Source of the DNA: Trebonia kvetii | GTDB taxonomy: Bacteria; Actinomycetota; Actinomycetes; Streptosporangiales; Streptosporangiaceae | Direction: 5' to 3' | Length of the DNA stretch: 64,000 bases | Assembly: GCF_007827045.1 (NCBI RefSeq) | Contig: NZ_RPFW01000009.1 | Location: forward strand, 1 to 64,000 | In this document: positions 15,385 through 24,229 of the stretch, in pieces | Layout of the letters: each line of letters begins with the position of its first letter | Position numbering within the stretch: position 1 is the first letter of the stretch | The notes under the pieces: generated by a model | What the model saw: the letters and a program-made list of their open reading frames with translations, nothing else | The model's database searches: none | What the model was told of the DNA's origin: nothing | Made by a program: the position numbers and the translations under genes

Positions 15385-17763
15385 ATGCAGTCTCAGGCGA
15401 TCCAGGTCGATGACCAGCCGGACCGCCGGATCCACAAGCCGGCCGACGCGCTGCGCTTCGCGCTGTCGTGCCTGTGGATCATCCTGCTCGCCGTCGCGGC
15501 GGTGGCCGCGAGCGCGACGACAACCGGTGCGGAGACCGACATCGTGGGCGCGAGCAAGCACCTGCCGCCCGCGATAATCACCATCGGCCCGGCGCTCGGG
15601 CTGTTCGTGCTGCTGATCCTGCCGCTCGGCCTCGCGGTCGCCCAGCTGGCCAGGCGCCAGGTGCCGCGTCTCGTCGAGGCCGCGGCCACCGGCGTGCTCG
15701 CCGGCCTGCTCGTCCAGGTCGCCAACATCGTGCTCGCCAGACCCGAGGCCGTCCGTCTCTACGACGCGATCATCATGGCGCATCCGAGCGTCAGCCACAC
15801 CGACGCCCTCGACCCCTACCTGGCCGGGCTTGTCGCCTACACCACGATCATCGGGCTGGCCGGCCGGACCGGCTGGCGCAACGCCTTCGGCCTGGCGATC
15901 GGCGTGTACGGGATCATCGAGCTCGGCACGTCACACACCACCATCATCTCCTTCCTGCTCACGCTGCTCGCCGGCCGCGCCATCGGGCTCGCCGTCAGGT
16001 ACGGCGCGGGCGCGGCGCCGCAACGGCCGACGGCGCTCGACATCGCCACCGCCCTGACGGGCACCGAACGGATCGCGACGGCCATCCGCCGGGTCCCCGA
16101 GCCCACGGGCGCGGCAGGCTCCAGGCACTACCGGGTGGAGACAGAAGACGGCGGGCAGCTCGACCTTGAGGTGTTCGACAGGGACCAGCAGGCGGCGGGA
16201 ACGTTCTACCGGCTCTACCGCTGGGTCCGGGTGCAGGGCCAGGTGTCGCGCACCGCGCCGCTGTCGGTCGACCGCGCGGTCGAGCGCCGGGCCCTGATGT
16301 CCTACGCGACCACCGAGGCGGGGGTGCGCACGCCGCGGCTGCGCACGGTGCTGCGGGTGGGCGCGGACACCGCGGTGCTCGCCTACGAGCACTGCGCGTG
16401 GACCACGCTGGCGGCGCGCAATCACGAGTGCACCGATGACGAACTGGGCCGTATCTGGGACGCGGTGCAGCGCCTGCACGCGCACCACGTCGCCCACCGC
16501 GGGCTGACCGCGGACCGCATCGTGTTCACCGCCGACGGCCAGGTCATGCTGCTCGATCCCGGCGACGGCGACCTGCCGGCCGGCGACCTGCAGACCCGGC
16601 TCGACCTGGCACAGCTGATCGTCGAGCTCGCGCTGGTCGTCGGGCCGGACAAGTCGGCGAAGCTCGCGGCCACCAAGGTCGGCGGTAATGAGTTGATCTC
16701 CGTGCTTCCGCTGCTCCAGCCGGTCGCGCTGGTGCGGTCCACCAGGCACGAACTGCGCCGCCGCCGCGACGTGCTGCCCGCCGTCAGGAAGGTGCTGCTC
16801 GCCGCGGTGCCCGGCGCCGAGGTCACCCCGGTGCATCTCGAGCGCATCAGGCCGCGCACCCTGGTGACCCTGGTCGCGAGCGTCGCGGCGGTCTACCTGC
16901 TGGCGGGCGAGCTGGCGCAGGAGAGCCTCAGCAGCGTGCTGAAGTCGGCGGACTGGCGCTGGGGCATCGTGGCGCTCGGGCTGTCCGCGGTGACCTACGT
17001 CGCTGCGGCACTTTCGCTGTCCGGATTCGTCTCGGAGAAGCTCAGCTTCGCCCGCACCACCATGGTGCAGCTGGCAAGCTCCTTCGTCACGCTGGTGACA
17101 CCGGCCGCCGTCGGCGGCGCCGCGATGAACGTCCGCTACCTGCAGCGCAAGAAGATCCCGCCCGCGGTCGCGGTCGCCAGCGTCGGCGTCAACCAGGTGG
17201 TGGCCTTCGTGCTGCACATCCTGCTGCTCGCGGTGTTCGGCGCGATCACCGGAAGCAGCACCTCCGACCAGATCAAGCCGCCGACCTGGGCCTACTTCGT
17301 GGTGGCCGGCCTGCTGGTGATCGCTGTCAGCGTGCTGGCGATCCCGGCAGGCCGCCGCCTGGTCCGGGCCAGGCTGTCGCCCATCTCCGGCCAGGTGCTG
17401 CCGCGGCTGCTCGAGGTGGCGCAGGATCCGCGCAAGCTGGCGGAGGGGATCGGCGGGGCGCTGCTGCTCAGCCTCGCCTACATCCTGTGCCTGGCCGCGT
17501 GCGTCGCGGCGTTCGGCCGCTCGGTGCCGTTCGGCAAGATCGGCTTCGTGTACCTGACGGGCAGCACGATTGGCTCGATCATTCCCACCCCTGGGGGCCT
17601 CGGCGCGGTGGAGTTCGCGCTGACCGCCGGGCTGACCGCGAGCGGCCTCCCTGGCGCGGTCGCCGGTAGCGCGGTGCTGCTGTTCCGGCTGCTCACCTTC
17701 TGGCTCCCGGTGCCGGTCGGCTGGGCCGCCATGCACTACCTCGAGCGCAACCACGACCTGTGA
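15385..17763 (+). CDS. Membrane flippase-like protein (LPG-synthase TM domain, TIGR00374/UPF0104) fused to a kinase-like domain
   Basis: About 792 residues in three parts. Residues 25-215: six hydrophobic segments of unknown type. Residues 220-470: a cytoplasmic protein-kinase-like (APH/ABC1-like) domain with VDRAVERRALMSYA, a hinge VLAYEHCAWTTLA and a degenerate catalytic loop HVAHRGLTADRIVFT followed by VMLLDPGDG where DFG would be. Residues 490-792: the AglD2/MprF-type membrane domain with about eight helices, the VTPAAVGGAAMNVRYLQRKKIP motif and the PTPGGLGAVE loop typical of TIGR00374. The catalytic Asp of HxD appears replaced, so the kinase part may be a pseudokinase. Probable role in lipid or polyprenyl-linked precursor handling. 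ATG 15385 or GTG 15382; neither has a good SD. Confidence 0.8.
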   Translation: MQSQAIQVDDQPDRRIHKPADALRFALSCLWIILLAVAAVAASATTTGAETDIVGASKHLPPAIITIGPALGLFVLLILPLGLAVAQLARRQVPRLVEAAATGVLAGLLVQVANIVLARPEAVRLYDAIIMAHPSVSHTDALDPYLAGLVAYTTIIGLAGRTGWRNAFGLAIGVYGIIELGTSHTTIISFLLTLLAGRAIGLAVRYGAGAAPQRPTALDIATALTGTERIATAIRRVPEPTGAAGSRHYRVETEDGGQLDLEVFDRDQQAAGTFYRLYRWVRVQGQVSRTAPLSVDRAVERRALMSYATTEAGVRTPRLRTVLRVGADTAVLAYEHCAWTTLAARNHECTDDELGRIWDAVQRLHAHHVAHRGLTADRIVFTADGQVMLLDPGDGDLPAGDLQTRLDLAQLIVELALVVGPDKSAKLAATKVGGNELISVLPLLQPVALVRSTRHELRRRRDVLPAVRKVLLAAVPGAEVTPVHLERIRPRTLVTLVASVAAVYLLAGELAQESLSSVLKSADWRWGIVALGLSAVTYVAAALSLSGFVSEKLSFARTTMVQLASSFVTLVTPAAVGGAAMNVRYLQRKKIPPAVAVASVGVNQVVAFVLHILLLAVFGAITGSSTSDQIKPPTWAYFVVAGLLVIAVSVLAIPAGRRLVRARLSPISGQVLPRLLEVAQDPRKLAEGIGGALLLSLAYILCLAACVAAFGRSVPFGKIGFVYLTGSTIGSIIPTPGGLGAVEFALTAGLTASGLPGAVAGSAVLLFRLLTFWLPVPVGWAAMHYLERNHDL

Positions 17764-17831
17764 TCGCGGTCGCTTTCGATGTCGCCGCCGCGACGGCAGA
17801 ATGAAACCGCAGCAGCGAGGGAGAGGCCGCC

Positions 17832-18302
17832 ATGCCAGTCACCATCAGCCACGCCGCGACCAGCCCGGTGCTCAGCGTGCTCGGCGAGGAACTCCGCCCG
17901 CTCACCCCGGCTGGCCAGGAGCTCAGTGTCGCGGTGTTCGACACGAGCGCGCCAGGTGAGGCGCCCGGTGCGGCGGGACCGCCGCCGCACCGCCATCCCT
18001 GGGACGAGATCTACGTGGTCCTGGCCGGCGTGCTCGAGGTCTTCGACGGTGAGGACTGGCGGGAGGCCCCGGCGGGCAGCTGCGTCACCGTGCCCGCGTT
18101 CCAGTGGCACGCCTACCGCAACGGCACCGCCGATTGCCGGTTCCTCACCATCGCCGGCCCGGGCGGCGCCCGCGAGTTCTTCGAGGAAGCCTCCGCCCGG
18201 CTGACCAGGCCCCCCGACATGGCCGCGGCCATCGCCCTGGCCGCCAGGCACGAGGTCGAGGTCGCTCCCGCGGTCCCCGCGCCGCCCGCCGATACCCCGT
18301 AG
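17832..18302 (+). CDS. Cupin-domain protein
   Basis: 156 residues with one double-stranded beta-helix: metal-binding motif 1 reads PPHRHPWDEIYVVLAGVLEV (about residues 50-69) and motif 2 VTVPAFQWHAYRNG (about 89-102), providing His, His, Glu and His ligands. Length and architecture match small bicupin-like regulators or isomerases; substrate unknown. ATG 17832 follows gagggagag. It is convergent with the DUF4242 gene. Confidence 0.85.
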   Translation: MPVTISHAATSPVLSVLGEELRPLTPAGQELSVAVFDTSAPGEAPGAAGPPPHRHPWDEIYVVLAGVLEVFDGEDWREAPAGSCVTVPAFQWHAYRNGTADCRFLTIAGPGGAREFFEEASARLTRPPDMAAAIALAARHEVEVAPAVPAPPADTP

Positions 18303-18339
18303 CCTCGTCAGCGGGCGCCGGCTGCGTTGCCGCGCCGCC

Positions 18340-18612
18340 TCAGTGGTAGAAGTACGGGTCGAGGACGCTGACCTCGGTGATCTGGTCGACGGGCACCCCG
18401 TTGGTCTCCGCGGCCTGCCGGATCGCCTCCGGCGTGGGCCCGTCGTAGACGCAGAACGTCTTGGTCTTGTCCAGGCTCACGTAGGAGTGCAGCCAGTTCA
18501 CACCGAAGCCGGCGTTCCCGCCGTCCACGGCGCGGCAGGTCTTGGCGCCCTCGTCGCTGGCCGGGATGTGGAGGCCCCCGTCGAAGGTCCGTTGCACAAT
18601 GTAGCGCGGCAT
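18340..18612 (-). CDS. DUF4242 domain-containing protein
   Basis: 90 residues: MPRYIVQRTF at the start, NAGFGVNWLHSYVSLDKTKTFCVYDGPTPEAIRQAA in the centre, ITEVSVLDP near the C-terminus. This is a complete DUF4242, a small ferredoxin-like-fold family proposed to bind a metal such as nickel. SD-like ggagcggg precedes ATG 18612. No partner gene is obvious. Confidence 0.85.
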   Translation of the reverse strand: MPRYIVQRTFDGGLHIPASDEGAKTCRAVDGGNAGFGVNWLHSYVSLDKTKTFCVYDGPTPEAIRQAAETNGVPVDQITEVSVLDPYFYH

Positions 18613-18697
18613 GTCCCGCTCCTTTCACGCATCCGAATGGATGCCTGCAAGTCTCCCGGCCGGCGCCGCACGACGGCATGGGGAACGTTCCCCATCT

Positions 18698-21104
18698 TTA
18701 CTCGGCGCTCTCCCCAAATAAGGCATCCGCTTGCTCTGCCGCCTCGTGCTGGGCTGCCTCGTGCCGGGTGCGGGCGCCGAGCTTGCCGAGGATGGCGGAC
18801 ACGTGGTGGTCCACGGTCTTCGCCGAGATGGACAGCCGCGCGGCGATCTCCGCGTTGCCGTGGCCCTGCCTGATCAGGGCGAGCACCTCGGCCTCTCGTT
18901 CGGTGAGGCCGGACGGGTGGGCGAGGGTGGCGCGTCGTGGCGGCCGGACGCCGAGCGCCCGCAGCCGCGCGGCGACCCGGTCCGCGGCCGGGCGGGCGCC
19001 GAGCCGCTCGAACCGGCGCAGCGCCTCGAGCAACGCCCCGGCCGCCGCGGCGGGTCCCTGGCCTCCATCGGCGTGCCCTGCGCTTGCCTGCTCCCCGGCG
19101 AGGGCCAGCGCCGATGCCGCCTCGTACGGGCAGCCGAGCCGTTCCCAGGCCAGCGCCGCGAGCTCTGGCGGCAGCCGGTACGGATCGGCGGCCCCCGGCG
19201 CGGGCAGTGCCGGCGCGGGCAGTGCCGTCGCGGCGAGCGCGGTCGCGTTTGACCCCACCGTCACGGACGGATTCGTGGCCGACCCGTCTACCAACAGCCA
19301 CTGGCCGAGTTCGCCGATTGCCCACGGGTGGCCGAGCCGGACGGCGAGCTCATAGGTCGACGCCACCAGGCCGCCTACCTCGGCGTCCGGCCGCCCGGAC
19401 AGCCAGGCGAGCTCCGCGCGCCCCGCCGCCACCGGCCAAAGCCGCTGCAGGTCGCCAGTTCTCTCGGCCAGCGTCCAGGCCTCGGACAGGGCCTCGGCGG
19501 CACCCGGGTCGCCGCGCCTGGCCCGGAGCCTGCCGAGTGTGGTGAGCCGCACGATCCTGGCGGGCACCGCCTTGTCCGGGCCGGAAGCCGCGGCGAGCGT
19601 GCGTGTCGCCTCCGCCCAGTCGCCCCGCTCGAACTGGCATCGGGCGAGCCAGGCGGTCGCGTAGCCGGCCACCCGGTCCTGGTCGCGGGCCGTTGCCCAG
19701 TCGATCGCCTCGCGGAGCGCCGGCTCCGCGACCGCGTACTCACGGATCTCTCCCGCGCCCGAGCCGAGGTTGACAAGCACCCAGCCCATCCCCGCGTCGT
19801 CGCCCGCCGACCGCGCCGCCTCGGCGGCCCGGCGGAGCGTCCCCTCAGCCAGCCGTGGGTCGGTGAACCAGCGGGCCGTACCCAGGGCGTTCAGCGCCCG
19901 GGTCAGCAGGACGGGCGGGCCATGCCGCTCGATCAGGCCGACCGCGTGTTCGCTGGCGTCGATGGCACCGGGAATGTCTCGCGCCAGCATCAGCAGGTAG
20001 CCGGTCCAGGTGTAGGCGGCCGCCAGCGCGGGACCCGGCGGGAGCCGTCCGGCGAGCGTCATCGCCTCGCGCACCGCGGCGCGCGCGGCGGCCGCCTCGC
20101 CGCTGGCCCACAGGTAGTGCGCGCGGCGGGCGAGCAGCGCCGCCTCCTGCGCCCGGTCTCCCGCCTCGCGCCAGCACTCGAGGGCCGCGGACGAGGCGCT
20201 CATTGCCGCGGCGTCGCCGATGACGTCGCAGGTCTCCGCGTACACCGTGAGCAGTTCAGCCCGCTCGGCGGGCGGCAGCGCGGCGGCGAACCGCAGCGCC
20301 CGCGCGTACTGATCGGCCGCCTGCCTGTTCGCGCCGACCGCGCTGGCCCGCCGCGCCGCCTCCGGCGCGTGCCGCAGCACCGCGGCGCCATCGCCCGCCT
20401 CCTCGGCGTGGTAGGCGAGCCGCGCGGGATCGGCGCCCGCCGCGCCGAGGCTGGCGAGCGTCCGCGTGTGCAGCGCCGTCTTCCTGCCCGGCGGGATCGC
20501 GCTGTCCACGGCGAGCCGGGCAAGTTCGTGCCTGAATCCGACGACCCGGCCCGCGGTCACCAGCATCCCCGCCGCCACACATCCGTCGACGGCAGCGGGA
20601 TCGCCGTCGATAAGCCCGATCTGCGCCCCGCCGGGGAAGATCGCCACCGCCTCAAGCGCGGCCCGCTGCCTGGGGCCGAGCCTGGCCGCCCTGGCGAGCA
20701 CCGCGTCGCGGACCGACGCGGGGACCGGCTGGCCGGGTTCGGCGAGCACCTCCGTCAGGTAGAACGGGTTACCCCCGGTCAGCGCGTGCAGCCGTGCCGC
20801 GTCCAGTTCTCCGGTCGGCGTTGCCGCTGGCGCCTCGGTCTTGACGAGTTCCGCCACCCCGTCGAGTGACAGCGGGGCGAGCCGCAGCCGCGTCGTGGTC
20901 CGGTCGGTCGCGGACCGGACCGAGCGGGCGCGGCGTGCGCATGGCGTCGCACTCGCCCCACAGCACCGTCCGCGCCGACTCGTCGCGGAACCGGCGCACC
21001 AGCGAGGACTTGCCGATGCCCGCCTCGCCGGACACCAGGACCACCCGCCCCGGCGGGCACTCGTGCAGAGCGGCGAGGGCCGCGGTCCGCTCCAGCAGCC
21101 TCAT
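18698..21104 (-). pseudogene. LuxR-family AAA/TPR regulator broken by an internal deletion and frameshift
   Basis: The N-terminal frame (21104 down to about 20915) has a normal start, MRLLERTAALAAL, with Walker A SGEAGIGKSSLVRRF and ECDAMRTPRPLGPVRD. The continuation is in a different frame, entering at about 20900 with TRLRLAPLSLDGVAELV and LHALTGGNPFYLTEVL. It then runs through a long TPR-like helical region to a C-terminal LuxR helix-turn-helix (LTEREAEVLALIRQ, AEIAARLSISAKTVDHHVS). Compared with intact relatives about 100-120 residues are missing, including Walker B and the sensor motifs. The junction lies in a GC-rich inverted repeat (ggtccg / cggacc). Translation could restart at GTG 20857, giving 719 residues without an ATPase core. 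It may be a true decay event or an assembly artefact. Confidence 0.8.
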
Positions 21105-21205
21105 GCCCGGATCATACGAGCCGCCGGCTTCTGCCGGACATCACGTGCACAAGCCGCGGCGACAGACAAGGGATGCGATCGCCCCGCTGCCGGTAACCTC
21201 CTGAC

Positions 21206-22489
21206 ATGGGTGAAGGCACAGCGCGCGAGCGGGACCGGCAGCGGCGCGTCGCGGCGATCGCCCGGGCGGCTGCGAACCTAGCGTCCCAGGGCTCGCTCCC
21301 CACCATCCTCGACGCGATCGCGGCGGAGGTTCTCCAGGCCGACGCCCTGGCCGCGGTGCAGATCATGACGCTTGACGCCGCGGGGCGGCAGCTGCGCGTC
21401 ATGGGCTCGGCCGGGTTCGGGCACTGGCCGGACTTCTTCGACCGCCTGATGGAGTGCCGGGCGCGCGGGGCCGCGCTGCGCATGATTGACGCGTTCAGCT
21501 CGGCCGAGCCGGTTCTGGTGCCCAACCGGTGGGCGGCCATCAGGGACGATCCCGCCTGGACGCCGCTTCGCGAGTACCTGGGCGAGCGGGACTGGGAGTC
21601 GTTCGCGAGCGTCCCGCTGATCGCCCGCGGCCAGGCCGTCGGCGTGCTCAACGCGTTCTTCGCCCCGGGGCAGGCGATGGCGCCGCCCGCGGTGGAGTTC
21701 CTCGTCGCGATGGCCGACCAGGCCGCGATCGCGGTCGACTATGCCACCCTGCTGCGCCACGCGCGGGACGGCGCGCGGCGCGAGGAACGGCAGCGGCTCG
21801 CCCGCGACCTGCACGATTCGATCGTGCAGCAGGTCTTCTCGATCAGCATGCAGGCCAAGTCGCTTGAGGTGCTCGCCGGGCGCGGTGAGGCGGTGCCCGC
21901 CCAGGCGGTGGCGCGGATCGCCGGGGAGGTTGGCGGGCTGTCCCAGGCCGCGCTCGCCGACCTGCGGGCGATGGTCCACGAGCTGCGCCCCGCGGCGCTC
22001 GCCGATCTCGGCGGTCTCGAAGAGGCGCTCAGGGTGCTGGCCAAGAGCACCGCGAACAGGACAGGCCTGACCGTCAGCGTCTCGGCCGGCCGTGGTCTTG
22101 ATACGGCCACCGGGGAACTGGCCGAGGATGTCTACCGGATCATCGCCGAGGCGCTGCACAACGCGGTCAGGCACGCGGGCGCGGCCAAGGTCGCGGTCCG
22201 GCTCGCGGTGCGCGGTGACCAGCTGACCGCGACCGTCACCGACGACGGCCGGGGGATCGCCCAGGACGCCTCGCCGCTGCCCCGCGACGCGCCGGCGGGC
22301 TACGGGCTGACCACGATGCGCGAACGCGCCGAACGCTGGGGCGGCGCGGTGGCGGTCCAGCCGGGCCGTGCCGCGGGCACGGTGGTCCGTCTCATGGTCC
22401 CCCTCCCCGGCGAGACCGCACTGCCCAGCGAGACAGCCGGGGCGGGGATCCGTGCCGTGAGCGAAGCCTCGCAGGAGCGTGCCCGGTGA
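21206..22489 (+). CDS. GAF-domain sensor histidine kinase (NarX/DesK-like, HisKA_3)
   Basis: 427 residues, no membrane helix, so a cytoplasmic sensor. A GAF domain occupies about residues 20-185 (start LPTILDAIAAEVLQADALAAVQIM, end FLVAMADQAAIAVDYATLL). The HisKA_3 dimerisation helix with the phospho-acceptor His follows (QRLARDLHDSIVQQVFS, about residues 200-216), then the HATPase domain with N-box EALHNAVRHAGA and G1 box DDGRGIA and a late GLTTMRERAERWGG. It overlaps the response regulator gene in GTGA. The GAF ligand is unknown; haem, flavonoid or redox signals are known in relatives. Divergent from the broken LuxR gene. Confidence 0.92.
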   Translation: MGEGTARERDRQRRVAAIARAAANLASQGSLPTILDAIAAEVLQADALAAVQIMTLDAAGRQLRVMGSAGFGHWPDFFDRLMECRARGAALRMIDAFSSAEPVLVPNRWAAIRDDPAWTPLREYLGERDWESFASVPLIARGQAVGVLNAFFAPGQAMAPPAVEFLVAMADQAAIAVDYATLLRHARDGARREERQRLARDLHDSIVQQVFSISMQAKSLEVLAGRGEAVPAQAVARIAGEVGGLSQAALADLRAMVHELRPAALADLGGLEEALRVLAKSTANRTGLTVSVSAGRGLDTATGELAEDVYRIIAEALHNAVRHAGAAKVAVRLAVRGDQLTATVTDDGRGIAQDASPLPRDAPAGYGLTTMRERAERWGGAVAVQPGRAAGTVVRLMVPLPGETALPSETAGAGIRAVSEASQERAR

Positions 22490-23181
22490 ACCGGCGGCAG
22501 GACCGCCCGGTCCAGGTGATGATCGTCGACGATCACGCCGTGGTGCGCCGCGGCGTCCGCGCCTACCTGGAGGCGCTCGACGAAATGGCGGTCGCCGCCG
22601 AGGCCGCCGACGGGCAGGACGCGCTCGACCAGCTCGCGGGCATGGCCGTCCGGGGCACCCTGCCCGACGTGATCCTGCTCGACCTGCTGATGCCGCGCAT
22701 GGACGGCGTGCTCGCCGTGTCGCTGATCACCGGCCGGTACCCGGCGGTGCGCGTGGTGATCTTGACCAGCTTCGGCGAGATGGAGCGGGTGCACGCGGCG
22801 CTGGCCGCCGGCGCCGTCGGCTACCTGCTCAAGGACGCGGGACCGGATGAGGTGGCGGCCTCGATCCGCGCGGCCGCCGTCGACGGAACCTACCTCGACC
22901 CGGCGATCGCGCGGCGGCTCACCAGGGAGATCACCGCGCCGCGCACCGGGCTGAACGCGCTGACCGGGCGGGAACGGGCGGTTCTCGTTCTTGTCGCCGA
23001 GGGCCGGTCCAACAAGGAGATCGCCGACGCGCTGGTGATCAGCGAGCGGACGGCCCGCACCCACGTCAGCCACATGCTGCGCAAGCTTCAGCTGACTTCG
23101 CGCACGCAGGCGGCCCTCGTCGCCGTGCGCGAGGGACTGCTGCCGCCGCAGGCACCACGCACCCGTTCTGACGCCCGTTAG
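22486..23181 (+). CDS. NarL/FixJ-type two-component response regulator
   Basis: 231 residues. The receiver domain starts VQVMIVDDHAVVRRGVRAYL; the phospho-accepting Asp is in DVILLDLLMPRMDG (about residue 65); switch residues are in VVILTSF and the conserved Lys in GYLLKDAGPDE. A GerE/LuxR HTH follows (LNALTGRERAVLVLVAEG, SNKEIADALVISERTARTHVSHML). The first codon GTG overlaps the kinase stop, so both are co-translated and certainly partners. Confidence 0.94.
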   Translation: MNRRQDRPVQVMIVDDHAVVRRGVRAYLEALDEMAVAAEAADGQDALDQLAGMAVRGTLPDVILLDLLMPRMDGVLAVSLITGRYPAVRVVILTSFGEMERVHAALAAGAVGYLLKDAGPDEVAASIRAAAVDGTYLDPAIARRLTREITAPRTGLNALTGRERAVLVLVAEGRSNKEIADALVISERTARTHVSHMLRKLQLTSRTQAALVAVREGLLPPQAPRTRSDAR

Positions 23182-23197
23182 GTGTAGCGTCGGCGGC

Positions 23198-24199
23198 GTG
23201 GGCAGCGAGGTGCTTGATGACGTCATCGGCTGGCGCGACGGCCGCATCGTCGCCATCGACCAGACGGCCCTTCCCCATCGGCTCGCCCTCCTCGACATCG
23301 CCACCGTGGATGAGCTTGTCGACGCGATCGTCCGGCTGGCCGTGCGGGGCGCGCCGCTGCTCGGGGTGGCCGGCGCGCTTGGCGTGGCGCTTGCCGCCAG
23401 GCAAGCCGATCGCGAAGGGTGGGACGCCGGCCGGCTGAATGCCGAGGTCGAGCGGATCGCCGGCGCCCGTCCGACCGCGGTCAACCTGCGCCGCGAGGTG
23501 CTCGCGGTCGCGGCAGTGCTTACCGACGGCGCCGCCGCGACGGAGGCCGCCGCCCTCGCGGTCCGCGATGCCGCGATCGAGACCAGCAGGCGGCTGAGTG
23601 AGCGGGGCGCCGCGTTCCTCATCGAGGAGTGCGGCGCGGGTCCGCTGACGGTGCACACGCACTGCAATACCGGCGCTCTGGCCTGCCTGGGCTGGGGGAG
23701 CGCACTAGGCGTCATCAGGACGCTGCGGGACCGGGGTGCCCTTGCGCACGTCATCGCCGACGAGACCCGTCCGCTGCTGCAAGGATCGCGGCTCACCGCC
23801 TGGGAGCTCGGCCAGCTCGGCATCGAGCACTACCTGGTGGCCGACGGCGCGGGACCGTTCCTCATCAGCCAGGGGCAGGCCGACGCGGTCGTCGTCGGAG
23901 CCGACAGGGTGGCGGCCAACGGCGACGTCGCCAACAAGATCGGCACCTACTCCCTTGCCCTCGCGGCCCGCAGGGCAGGCATCCCGTTCCTGGTCAGCGC
24001 CCCGGAATCCACCATCGACGAGGCCACCGCCACCGGGGCTGACATCCCGCTTGAGCTGCGCGCGGACGAGGAGGTCACGTCCTTCGGCGGCGTGCGGACC
24101 GCACCGGAGGGCTCCCGGGCGCTGAACTACGCCTTCGACGTCACTCCGGCCGACCTGATCACCGCGATCATCACGGAAGACCGCGTGATCCGCCCGTAA
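23198..24199 (+). CDS. mtnA: S-methyl-5-thioribose-1-phosphate isomerase
   Basis: 333 residues of the eIF2B-alpha/MtnA fold. All family markers are present: RGAPLLGVAGALG near residue 50, the catalytic Cys in HTHCNTGALA (about residue 150), DETRPLLQGSRLTAWEL, and the catalytic Asp in VVVGADRVAANGDVANKIGTY (about residue 232). It converts methylthioribose-1-P to methylthioribulose-1-P in the methionine salvage of methylthioadenosine. No other mtn genes are adjacent, which is usual in actinomycetes. It starts 16 bases after the response regulator, so it could be co-transcribed with the two-component system. Related ribose isomerases (e.g. M. jannaschii R15P isomerase) are a less likely alternative. 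Confidence 0.92.
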   Translation: MGSEVLDDVIGWRDGRIVAIDQTALPHRLALLDIATVDELVDAIVRLAVRGAPLLGVAGALGVALAARQADREGWDAGRLNAEVERIAGARPTAVNLRREVLAVAAVLTDGAAATEAAALAVRDAAIETSRRLSERGAAFLIEECGAGPLTVHTHCNTGALACLGWGSALGVIRTLRDRGALAHVIADETRPLLQGSRLTAWELGQLGIEHYLVADGAGPFLISQGQADAVVVGADRVAANGDVANKIGTYSLALAARRAGIPFLVSAPESTIDEATATGADIPLELRADEEVTSFGGVRTAPEGSRALNYAFDVTPADLITAIITEDRVIRP

Positions 24200-24229
24200 C
24201 ACCTGGGGCGGATGCTGCCAGCGCCGTCG

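Noticed and set aside
15931..17754. 607-codon minus-strand frame opposite the flippase gene
   Set aside because: Shadow frame; the opposite strand codes clear membrane helices and family motifs.
12799..18302. Secondary-metabolite cluster suggested by the ABM and cupin genes
   Set aside because: No core biosynthetic enzyme (PKS, NRPS, terpene cyclase) lies in the region; both are isolated small proteins.
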